Part shown: in pieces, positions 1 through 5,301 of the stretch
Layout of the letters: each line of letters starts with the position of its first letter
How positions within the stretch are numbered: position 1 is the first letter of the stretch
NCBI GenBank assembly: GCA_944392065.1
Contig: CALXVO010000066.1
Location: forward strand, 1 to 6,625
Direction of reading: 5' to 3'
DNA from: an uncultured Clostridia bacterium
GTDB lineage: Bacteria > Bacillota > Clostridia > TANB77 > CAG-508
DNA length: 6,625 nt
Position numbers and translations under genes: made by a program
The notes under the pieces: model-generated
Seen by the model: only the letters and a program-made list of their open reading frames with translations
What the model was told of the DNA's origin: nothing
The model's database searches: none

Positions 1-1249
1 ACCACCAATAATCTTCTTCTGATAAATTTAATTCTTTCATTCTCTTAGATAGTTTTTCAAAGTCATCTTCTCTTTGGCTACCACCAATTATTTCTCCGAT
101 TCCAGAAACAAGTAAATCAGCTGCTGCAACTGTTTTTCCATCTGGATTTTGTTTCATATAAAAGGCTTTAATCTCAGTTGGATAATCTGTAACAAATACA
201 GGGCGCTTAAATACAACTTCACTTAAATATCTTTCATGCTCTGTTTGAATATCAGTTCCCCAGTGAACAGGAAACTCAAATTTATCGTTTACTTTTTCTA
301 GTTCTTTAATTGCATCAGTATATGTAATTCTTCCAAAATCAGAATTTACTACATTATCTAATTTTTCAAATAATCCTGTATCAATAAATTTATTAAAGAA
401 TTCCATTTCCTCAGGAGCATTTTCTCTAACATAAGTAATAATGTACTTAATCATTTCTTCTGCTAAATCCATTGCATCTTTTAAATCTGCAAAGCATATT
501 TCAGGTTCTATCATCCAAAATTCTGCAGCATGCTTTACAGTATTTGAGTTTTCAGCTCTAAATGTAGGTCCAAATGTATATACATTTCTAAATGCATGTG
601 CAAAAGTTTCTACATCAAGTTGTCCACTAACTGTCAAATGAGAAGATTTTCCAAAAAAGTCTTGAGAAAAATCTACACTTCCATCTTCTGCTTTAGGTAG
701 GTTGTCCATATCTAATGAAGTAACTCTAAACATTTCTCCGGCACCCTCACAGTCACTACCTGTAATTATTGGAGCATGAACATATACAAATCCTTTTTCT
801 TGAAAGAATTTGTGTATTGCATAAGAAAGTACAGACCTTACTCTAAATACGGCATTAAATGTATTTGTTCTTGGACGCAAGTGAGCAATAGTTCTTAAGT
901 ATTCAAAAGAATGTTTTTTCTTTTGAAGTGGGTAATTTAAATCTGCTAGATTTACCACTTGGACTTTGCTAGCTTTTATTTCAAAAGGTTGTTTCGCATT
1001 TTCTGTTTTTACAACTTGTCCTTCTACTATTATAGAAGAACTAATAGATAATTTTCTAATTTCCTCAAAATTATTTAATTTATCATCAAAAACGATTTGA
1101 ACGTTTTTAAAAAAGCTTCCATCATTTAATTCAATAAATCCAAAATTTTTAGAATCTCTTAATGTACGTACCCAACCAGATAGCTTAACTTCTTTTTGGT
1201 CGTACTCATCAATGTTTCTGTACAAGTTTTTTACTAAAGTAGTATCCAT
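1..1249 (-). CDS. asnS: Asparaginyl-tRNA synthetase, 3' end outside window
   Basis: Charges tRNA(Asn) with asparagine in the cytoplasm. The reverse strand reads open from ATG at 1249 to the window edge (416 codons). The N-terminus (about residues 17-100) is the OB-fold anticodon-binding domain (SGWVRTLRDSKNFGFIELND). A class II catalytic domain follows: HLRPRTNTFNAVFRVRS near motif 1, then TGSDCEGAGEMF, and motif 2 as TFGPTFRAENSN with Arg231 and Glu233. Near the edge it reads VSGIGEIIGGSQREDD. Motif 3 (the GLGxERL arginine) and about 45-50 C-terminal residues lie beyond the window. The Asn-type motif-2 context separates it from AspRS, so the asnS call is firm. The start is supported by an AGAAGGGA Shine-Dalgarno (1259-1266, minus strand) 9 nt upstream. 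It is divergent from the S10 operon. Confidence 0.96.
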   Translation of the reverse strand, partial: MDTTLVKNLYRNIDEYDQKEVKLSGWVRTLRDSKNFGFIELNDGSFFKNVQIVFDDKLNNFEEIRKLSISSSIIVEGQVVKTENAKQPFEIKASKVQVVNLADLNYPLQKKKHSFEYLRTIAHLRPRTNTFNAVFRVRSVLSYAIHKFFQEKGFVYVHAPIITGSDCEGAGEMFRVTSLDMDNLPKAEDGSVDFSQDFFGKSSHLTVSGQLDVETFAHAFRNVYTFGPTFRAENSNTVKHAAEFWMIEPEICFADLKDAMDLAEEMIKYIITYVRENAPEEMEFFNKFIDTGLFEKLDNVVNSDFGRITYTDAIKELEKVNDKFEFPVHWGTDIQTEHERYLSEVVFKRPVFVTDYPTEIKAFYMKQNPDGKTVAAADLLVSGIGEIIGGSQREDDFEKLSKRMKELNLSEEDYWW

Positions 1250-1287
1250 AATACATCATCCCTTCTTAATTTAAAATGTATGGGACT

Positions 1288-1316
1288 ATTATACATAAAA
1301 TGGAAGTAAAATTCAA
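1288..1316 (-). promoter_or_regulatory. asnS promoter
   Basis: On the minus strand TTGAAT (1316-1311) is followed after exactly 17 bp by a consensus TATAAT (1293-1288). Transcription should start near 1281, giving a leader of about 31 nt before the asnS ATG. That is far too short for a T-box riboswitch, which often controls tRNA synthetase genes in Firmicutes. The box match and spacing are seen directly; activity is inferred. Confidence 0.75.
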
Positions 1317-1343
1317 TAGGGAGGGGGTAATTTTAGAAAAATT

Positions 1344-1367
1344 AGCCAAAAGTGTTGACTTTTGGCT
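1344..1367. repeat. Perfect 10-bp inverted repeat over the rpsJ -35 box
   Basis: AGCCAAAAGT and its exact complement ACTTTTGGCT are separated by GTTG. The right half plus loop contains the TTGACT -35 hexamer (1355-1360) of the S10 operon promoter. It could be a repressor operator, or a relic or bidirectional terminator: on the minus strand the hairpin is followed by AATTTTTCT. It lies between the divergent asnS and rpsJ promoters. The repeat is certain, its role is not. Confidence 0.7.
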
Positions 1368-1383
1368 TTATTCATTATATAAT
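1355..1383 (+). promoter_or_regulatory. S10 operon promoter
   Basis: TTGACT (1355-1360), a 17-bp spacer and a perfect TATAAT (1378-1383) make a strong sigma-A type promoter. The expected start is near 1390, about 240 nt before rpsJ. It is the only strong plus-strand promoter I find in the window, so it probably drives the whole ribosomal protein operon. Confidence 0.85.
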
Positions 1384-1389
1384 ATTTAA

Positions 1390-1629
1390 GCATGAATTTG
1401 GCGATGAAGTAAGATGTGGCTACACAATGCTTGGGGTTCTAAGCGTTGATGGAGGGAACTCTTATGGAGTATGTCGTGGCAAAGACCAAGGCGGTAAGTA
1501 TAAAATCAAGCACTTATCCCAAGAAAATCATGCATAACTTGGGTTTTTATATTGGTGATATTCAAAACACCAGGGTGCGTTTATAACTTCCGACCGACTA
1601 ATAAATTATATTAAGGAGGGAATTTTTAA
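1390..1629 (+). ncRNA. Structured 5' leader of the S10 operon
   Basis: About 240 nt separate the predicted start from the rpsJ ATG, with no convincing ORF. Visible stems are TGTG/CACA (1415-1418 with 1423-1426), AATGCTT/AAGCGTT (1426-1432 with 1441-1447, 8-nt loop), GGTAAGT with ACTTATCC (1493-1499 with 1512-1519, one bulge), the terminator-like hairpin at 1518-1543, and TTGGTG/CACCAG (1552-1557 with 1568-1573). The rpsJ Shine-Dalgarno AAGGAGGG (1613-1620) is 9 nt before its ATG. I do not recognise a known riboswitch, T-box, 6S, SRP or RNase P signature. It may be a ribosomal-protein leader RNA (autoregulatory), or a short separate RNA ending near 1548. Confidence 0.5.
1518..1548 (+). terminator. 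Candidate attenuator in the rpsJ leader
   Basis: CCCAAG (1518-1523) pairs with CTTGGG (1538-1543) around a 14-nt loop and is followed by TTTTTAT. This is an intrinsic-terminator layout, modest in strength. The 5' arm can also pair with an earlier CTTGGG (1430-1435) or overlap the 1493-1519 stem, so it could be conditional. It lies within the S10 leader, upstream of rpsJ. Confidence 0.5.
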
Positions 1630-1962
1630 ATGGCAACAAAGAAGGAAAATGCTGTAACAAGCGAAAAAATTAGAATAAGATTAAAGGCTTATGATCACGT
1701 TGTTTTAGAACAGTCTGCTCAAATAATAGTAGATACTGCTAAAAAAACAGGAGCAAAAGTATCTGGTCCTATTCCATTACCAACAGAAAAAGAAGTTATA
1801 ACAATTTTACGTTCTCCACACAAACACAAAGATTCAAGAGAGCAATTTGAAATGAGAACACACAAAAGAGTTATTGATATTCTTTATCCAACACAAAAAA
1901 CTGTTGACAATCTAATGAAAATAGATTTACCAGCAGGTGTAGATATCGAAATCAAATTATAA
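1630..1962 (+). CDS. rpsJ: Small subunit ribosomal protein S10 (uS10)
   Basis: Component of the 30S head and, as NusE, a partner of NusB in transcription antitermination. The 110-residue product carries the family core: EKIRIRLKAYDHVVLEQSA near the N-terminus, SGPIPLPTEKEVITILRSPHKHKDSREQFEMR in the middle (described here by its key Pro-rich and HKHKDSR segments) and LPAGVDIEIKL at the end. The usual length is about 102-103, and the excess is a short N-terminal extension (ATKKENAVT). The start is supported by AAGGAGGG (1613-1620), 9 nt upstream. First gene of the operon, followed by an unusual 220-nt spacer before rplC. Confidence 0.97.
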   Translation: MATKKENAVTSEKIRIRLKAYDHVVLEQSAQIIVDTAKKTGAKVSGPIPLPTEKEVITILRSPHKHKDSREQFEMRTHKRVIDILYPTQKTVDNLMKIDLPAGVDIEIKL

Positions 1963-2073
1963 ATTATATAATTAAATCTGATGTAGAAAACTGATGTCGA
2001 TAATGGATTCGAGAAAAAGTGTAAAAAATAGAAAAAATATATTTATATAAATTGATGTAAACATAAACAAAAA

Positions 2074-2115
2074 TCACACATCTCACGTCACACATCACAA
2101 ATCTTACATCACAAT
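2074..2115 (+). repeat. Three 14-bp tandem units, C-rich and G-poor
   Basis: The units are TCACACATCTCACG (2074-2087), TCACACATCACAAA (2088-2101) and TCTTACATCACAAT (2102-2115), in exact 14-bp register. The surrounding 2061-2124 tract has a single G and about 20 C, so the RNA is likely to be largely unstructured unless it pairs with the TGATGT motifs upstream. Confidence 0.75.
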
Positions 2116-2126
2116 CAAAACCAAGC

Positions 2127-2146
2127 TGGTATAACATTTATATAAT
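2127..2146 (+). promoter_or_regulatory. Possible weak internal promoter before rplC
   Basis: An extended -10 (TGG followed by TATAAC, 2127-2135) and a consensus TATAAT (2141-2146) lie 37-56 nt before the rplC ATG. Neither has a good -35 box: the best candidate, TTACAT at 2104-2109, is 20 bp from the first. In AT-rich DNA such matches arise by chance. Confidence 0.2.
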
Positions 2147-2182
2147 GCAATACAATATATCAGCCAATAGTTAGGAGGAAAC

Positions 2183-2815
2183 ATGAATAAAGGATTAATC
2201 GGAAAGAAAATAGGAATGACTCAAATATTTGACGAGTCAGGAAAAGTAATTCCAGTAACAGTAATAGAAGCTGGACCTTGTGTTGTAGCACAAGTAAAAA
2301 CAGTAGATACAGATGGATACCAAGCTATCCAATTAGGTTTTGGAGATATTAAAGAAAAGAAATTAAACAAACCTACAAAGGGACATTTTACAAAAGTAAA
2401 TGTTACACCTAAAAAACATTTAAGAGAATTTAGACTAGATTCAGTAGCAGAATATACAGTAGGTCAAGAATTAAAAGCTGACGTATTTGTAGCAGGAGAT
2501 AAATTAGATATTCAAGGAATTTCAAAAGGAAAAGGTTTCCAAGGTGTTATTAAACGTCATGGACAATCAAGAGGACCAATGGGACATGGATCTATGTATC
2601 ATAGAAGACCAGGTTCAATGGGACCAACATCAACACCAGGTAGAGTTTTCAAAGGTAAAAAATTACCAGGACATATGGGATCTCAAACAATATCAATTTT
2701 GAACCTAGAAGTTGTTAAAGTAGATCTAGATAAAAATGTAATATTAGTAAAAGGTAGTGTACCAGGAGCAAAAGGTGCAATACTAAAATTAAAATCAAGT
2801 GTAAAATCAAAATAG
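2183..2815 (+). CDS. rplC: Large subunit ribosomal protein L3 (uL3)
   Basis: Early assembly protein of the 50S subunit whose long loop reaches toward the peptidyl transferase centre. The 210-residue product has the usual bacterial length. It opens with NKGLIGKKIGMTQIFDESG; the extended central loop begins at GISKGKGFQG (residues 112-121) and runs through HGQSRGPMGHGSMYHRRPGS to FKGKKLPGHMG (about 156-166). The C-terminal barrel strand is ILVKGSVPGAKGA. The start is supported by AGGAGG (2173-2178), though the 4-nt spacing is short. It ends in TAG, with 18 nt to rplD. Confidence 0.98.
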   Translation: MNKGLIGKKIGMTQIFDESGKVIPVTVIEAGPCVVAQVKTVDTDGYQAIQLGFGDIKEKKLNKPTKGHFTKVNVTPKKHLREFRLDSVAEYTVGQELKADVFVAGDKLDIQGISKGKGFQGVIKRHGQSRGPMGHGSMYHRRPGSMGPTSTPGRVFKGKKLPGHMGSQTISILNLEVVKVDLDKNVILVKGSVPGAKGAILKLKSSVKSK

Positions 2816-2833
2816 AGAAGGAGGAGAAACGAA

Positions 2834-3457
2834 ATGCCTAAAATAGATGTATATGATATACAAGGTAAAAAAGTTAGCACAGTTGACTTAAAAGATGAAA
2901 TATTTGGTATTGAACCAAATGAAGCTGTTGTACATAGCGTTTTAGTTAACTTTTTAGCTAATCAAAGACAAGGTACACAAAGCACTAAAACAAGAGCAGA
3001 AGTTCGTGGTGGTGGTAGAAAACCTTGGAGACAAAAAGGAACAGGTAGAGCAAGACAAGGAAGCATTAGAGCTCCACAATGGATTAAAGGTGGTATAGCT
3101 TTAGGTCCAAAACCTCGTTCATATAAATATACAGTAAATAAGAAAGAAAAGAGATTAGCAATTAAATCTTGCTTAAGCTCAAAAGTATTAGAAAAAGAAT
3201 TAGTAGTTGTAGATAGCTTACCATTAAAAGAAATTAAAACTAAAGAAATGGTAAAAGCATTAAACAATTTGAAGGTAGAAGGAAAAACACTAATTCTATT
3301 ACCAGAAAAAAATGAAACAGTACAAAAATCAGCAAGAAATATTGAAGGAGTAAAAACAACTTTAGTAAATACAATTAATGTTTATGACTTATTAAAATAC
3401 AAAAATTTAGTTATTACATTAGATACTGTTAAGAAATTAGAGGAGGTGTACGCATAA
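2834..3457 (+). CDS. rplD: Large subunit ribosomal protein L4 (uL4)
   Basis: 50S protein whose extended loop lines the nascent-peptide exit tunnel. In some bacteria L4 also represses its own S10 operon through the leader. The 207-residue product has the conserved tunnel loop RAEVRGGGRKPWRQKGTGRA (residues 54-73) followed by RQGSIRAPQW, and a C-terminal globular half ending in INVYDLLKYKNLVITLDTV. The length is normal. AGGAGG (2819-2824) sits 9 nt before ATG. Its stop overlaps the rplW start as TAATG, and the rplW Shine-Dalgarno is inside its last codons, so the two are probably translationally coupled. Confidence 0.98.
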   Translation: MPKIDVYDIQGKKVSTVDLKDEIFGIEPNEAVVHSVLVNFLANQRQGTQSTKTRAEVRGGGRKPWRQKGTGRARQGSIRAPQWIKGGIALGPKPRSYKYTVNKKEKRLAIKSCLSSKVLEKELVVVDSLPLKEIKTKEMVKALNNLKVEGKTLILLPEKNETVQKSARNIEGVKTTLVNTINVYDLLKYKNLVITLDTVKKLEEVYA

Positions 3458-3804
3458 TGGTAGCAGAAGATATAATAATAGCACCAGTTGTTACAGAAAA
3501 GAGTAGCGATGGAATTGCAGAAGGAAAGTACACTTTTAAAGTAAACAAAAAGGCTACAAAAATAGATATAAAAAATGCAGTAGAAAAACTATTTGAAGTA
3601 AAAGTATTAAATGTAAATACAATGACAGTTAAAGGAAAAGAAAAAAGAGTTGGAAGAAATGTAGGAAAAACATCTGACTGGAAAAAGGCAATTGTTACAA
3701 TAGATACAAATGCTTCAGAGAAATCATACCTTGCTAAAGGTGGAAAAGAAGTAAAAGTTTCTAAGAAATATAAAGATTCTATTGATGAATTCATGGGCGC
3801 ATAA
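3457..3804 (+). CDS. rplW: Large subunit ribosomal protein L23 (uL23)
   Basis: 50S protein at the tunnel exit, where trigger factor and the signal recognition particle dock. The 115-residue product begins IIIAPVVTEKSSDGIAEGKY, the family N-terminus, and has KVLNVNTMTVKGKEKRVGRN and the SDWKKAIVTI strand. Typical bacterial L23 ends soon after that strand; here about 15-20 extra residues (including SYLAKGGKEVKVSKKYKDS) precede the final IDEFMGA. AGGAGGTG (3441-3448), inside rplD, is a full anti-SD match. The ATG shares one base with the rplD stop. A 544-nt spacer follows. Confidence 0.97.
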   Translation: MVAEDIIIAPVVTEKSSDGIAEGKYTFKVNKKATKIDIKNAVEKLFEVKVLNVNTMTVKGKEKRVGRNVGKTSDWKKAIVTIDTNASEKSYLAKGGKEVKVSKKYKDSIDEFMGA

Positions 3805-3842
3805 GACAAATGAAAAACGGCATCTTGCGTTGTCAAACTTCA

Positions 3843-3887
3843 TAAAAATTTTTTCGATGTACACACGTACTATCTCAAAAATTTTTA
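3843..3887 (+). other. AT-rich long hairpin
   Basis: TAAAAATTTTT (3843-3853) pairs with AAAAATTTTTA (3877-3887). After a two-base mismatch GAT pairs with ATC (3856-3858 with 3872-3874). GTAC then pairs with GTAC (3859-3862 with 3867-3870) around an ACAC loop, with T3871 bulged. It is an 18-bp imperfect stem. Confidence 0.65.
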
Positions 3888-3892
3888 CTTGT

Positions 3893-3929
3893 TTTCCTAG
3901 CAATCTACCATTTTTGATTTGTCTTGGGA
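3893..3929 (+). repeat. 37-bp direct repeat, copy 1
   Basis: Identical over 37 bp to 4010-4046. Each copy folds on itself: TCCTAG (3895-3900) with TTGGGA (3924-3929), and CAATC (3901-3905) with GATTTG (3916-3921, one bulge), around a TACCATTTTT loop. Two G-U pairs suggest an RNA structure. Confidence 0.9.
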
Positions 3930-3989
3930 GAATGTGAAAACGTAAAATGCCTAGCCAAATAACAATTCTTTTGAGAATTAGATAATAAA

Positions 3990-4073
3990 TGAAACGGTTT
4001 TACAGAAAATTTCCTAGCAATCTACCATTTTTGATTTGTCTTGGGAAAAGCTGACAAAGTTAAATCCGTTTCA
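3990..4073 (+). repeat. Inverted repeat enclosing the second 37-bp copy
   Basis: TGAAACGG (3990-3997) is exactly complementary to CCGTTTCA (4066-4073), extended inward by TTTA/TAAA (3999-4002 with 4061-4064) after one mismatch. The whole is an 84-bp cruciform-like unit with the 37-bp hairpin in its centre. Confidence 0.75.
4010..4046 (+). repeat. 37-bp direct repeat, copy 2
   Basis: Exact second copy, 117 bp downstream of copy 1. Here TTTGTC (4035-4040), part of the 3' arm of the repeat hairpin, can instead pair with GACAAA (4053-4058), so two folds compete. Confidence 0.9.
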
Positions 4074-4348
4074 CAAACATAGAATAAAAATTATCTAGAA
4101 ATAACTAGGATAATAAATTTTATCTGCAATGCGGAGCAGGAAAAAATCCGTAAATTTAAAATAAAAAAGTAGAGAAGAGAATAATTCAAGTAAGAATTAT
4201 TGAAATTAATCAAAAACGAGTAGTGCAAGGGAATCTGAGTAAAAAACCGCTAGAAAAGTACTCTTGTGCATCGAGGATTTTTTACGAAAGATTGACACAG
4301 CAATACGAAGTTTTTCATTAATTTCTCGAGAAAGAGGAGGAAAAAACA

Positions 4349-5176
4349 ATGGCAGTAAAAAGATTCAAAGCCTACACCCCATCAAGAAGAAACATGACAG
4401 TTTTAGACTATAGTGAAATTACAAAAAAGACTCCTGAAAAATCTTTAATTACAACAAAGAAAGAAAAAGCAGGAAGAAATGCACAAGGTAAAATCACAGT
4501 TAGACATCAGGGTGGAGGAAATAGACAAAAATATAGAATAATTGATTTTAAGAGAAATAAAATGGATATGCCAGCAACAGTTATAGGCATAGAATATGAC
4601 CCAAATCGTAGTAGCAATATAGCTTTAATTCAATATGAAGATGGAGAAAAAGCATATATATTAGCACCAGTTGGATTAACAGATGGAGATAAAGTTATAT
4701 CTGGAGATAAAGCAGATATTAAACCAGGAAATTGTATGAAGATAGAAAACATACCAGTTGGTACTATGATTCATAATATAGAATTAAATCCAGGTCAAGG
4801 TGGAAAATTAGTTAGAGCAGCAGGTCAAGAAGCACAATTAATGGCAAAGGAAGGAAAATATGCTCACGTAAGATTACCATCTGGAGAAATGAGACTTGTA
4901 ATGTCTGTATGTAAGGCTACAATAGGAACAGTTGGAAACCAAGAACACGAAAACGTTAAACTTGGTAAAGCTGGTAGAAAAAGACATATGGGATGGAGAC
5001 CAACAGTTAGAGGTTCTGTTATGAACCCAGTAGATCACCCTCATGGTGGTGGTGAAGGTAGAGCACCAGTAGGACACGCAGGACCAATGACACCTTGGGG
5101 CAAACCAGCACTTGGATATAAGACAAGAAAGAAAAATAATAGAACTGATAAGTTCATCGTAAAGAGAAGAAAATAG
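4349..5176 (+). CDS. rplB: Large subunit ribosomal protein L2 (uL2)
   Basis: Primary 23S rRNA-binding protein needed for subunit association and close to the peptidyl transferase centre. The 275-residue product (usual about 273-277) begins AVKRFKAYTPSRRNMTVLDY. The OB-fold domain contains GRNAQGKITVRHQGGGNRQK, an SH3-like domain follows, and the C-terminal signature is NPVDHPHGGGEGR (residues 226-238), where Asp229 and His230 match the E. coli Asp228/His229 pair. It ends TDKFIVKRRK. AGGAGG (4335-4340) is 8 nt before ATG. The gene is intact although unusually long spacers lie on both sides of it. Confidence 0.99.
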   Translation: MAVKRFKAYTPSRRNMTVLDYSEITKKTPEKSLITTKKEKAGRNAQGKITVRHQGGGNRQKYRIIDFKRNKMDMPATVIGIEYDPNRSSNIALIQYEDGEKAYILAPVGLTDGDKVISGDKADIKPGNCMKIENIPVGTMIHNIELNPGQGGKLVRAAGQEAQLMAKEGKYAHVRLPSGEMRLVMSVCKATIGTVGNQEHENVKLGKAGRKRHMGWRPTVRGSVMNPVDHPHGGGEGRAPVGHAGPMTPWGKPALGYKTRKKNNRTDKFIVKRRK

Positions 5177-5224
5177 AACAGGCGGGCACTTTAATAAAAG
5201 GTGATCTACTTACTCATACGGGGA

Positions 5225-5278
5225 GGGGACATATCGTGTCCCTAATGGAAGTGACAGAAAGGAAAAGATGTGTCATCG
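5225..5278 (+). repeat. Palindromic element, copy 1
   Basis: It starts GGGGACATA (5225-5233) and ends TGTGTCATCG (5269-5278). The ends pair with one G-A mismatch and two G-U pairs. An alternative inner hairpin is GGGACA (5226-5231) with TGTCCC (5237-5242), loop TATCG. The middle shares CCCTA-TGGAA-TG spacing with copy 2. Confidence 0.7.
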
Positions 5279-5301
5279 TGGAAAAGAATAGAAAAACCGT
5301 C

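Larger units (their letters stand above)
1963..2182 (+). other. Long rpsJ-rplC spacer with repeats
   Basis: A 220-nt gap in an operon where such genes are normally nearly adjacent. It holds two CTGATGT motifs (1978-1984, 1991-1997), an AT-rich 12-bp palindrome (2041-2052), a third TGATGT (2053-2058), the G-poor 14-bp tandem repeat (2074-2115), weak -10-like sequences and the rplC Shine-Dalgarno AGGAGG (2173-2178, only 4 nt before ATG). No ORF of note on either strand. Confidence 0.8.
3805..4348 (+). other. 544-nt rplW-rplB spacer rich in hairpins and repeats
   Basis: There is no ORF of note on either strand apart from shadows of neighbouring genes. From left to right: an AT-rich hairpin (3843-3887), the first 37-bp repeat (3893-3929), a hairpin AATTCT/AGAATT with TTTG loop (3964-3979), the second 37-bp repeat inside an 8-bp inverted repeat (3990-4073), a hairpin ATTATCTAG/CTAG-G-ATAAT with AAATAA loop (4090-4114), a perfect hairpin AATAATTC/GAATTATT (4180-4201), an A/T-tract stem (4239-4285), a 12-bp palindrome TTTCTCGAGAAA (4322-4333) and the rplB Shine-Dalgarno AGGAGG (4335-4340). 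It would be transcribed as part of the S10 operon. Confidence 0.85.

Noticed and set aside
441..641. 66-codon plus-strand ORF
   Set aside because: Antisense to the catalytic domain of asnS, no recognisable family.
1352..1537. 61-codon plus-strand ORF upstream of rpsJ
   Set aside because: Its ATG lies before the predicted transcription start and inside the inverted repeat, it has no ribosome-binding site, and the stretch is better explained as promoter plus structured leader.
1390..1629. T-box, 6S, SRP or RNase P RNA in the rpsJ leader
   Set aside because: The conserved T-box motif (GGTGGNACCGCG type), the SRP apical loop and the RNase P core motifs are absent.
3429..3836. 135-codon minus-strand ORF opposite rplW
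   Set aside because: Antisense shadow of L23; no Shine-Dalgarno or promoter found.
3893..4046. CRISPR-like repeat, spacer, repeat
   Set aside because: Only two 37-bp copies, 80 bp apart, inside a ribosomal operon, and the intervening DNA contains its own hairpin and half of an inverted repeat; spacing is too long and there are no cas genes.
4292..4322. TTGACA as an internal promoter for rplB
   Set aside because: No acceptable -10 hexamer 16-18 bp downstream; the best is ATTAAT at 19 bp.
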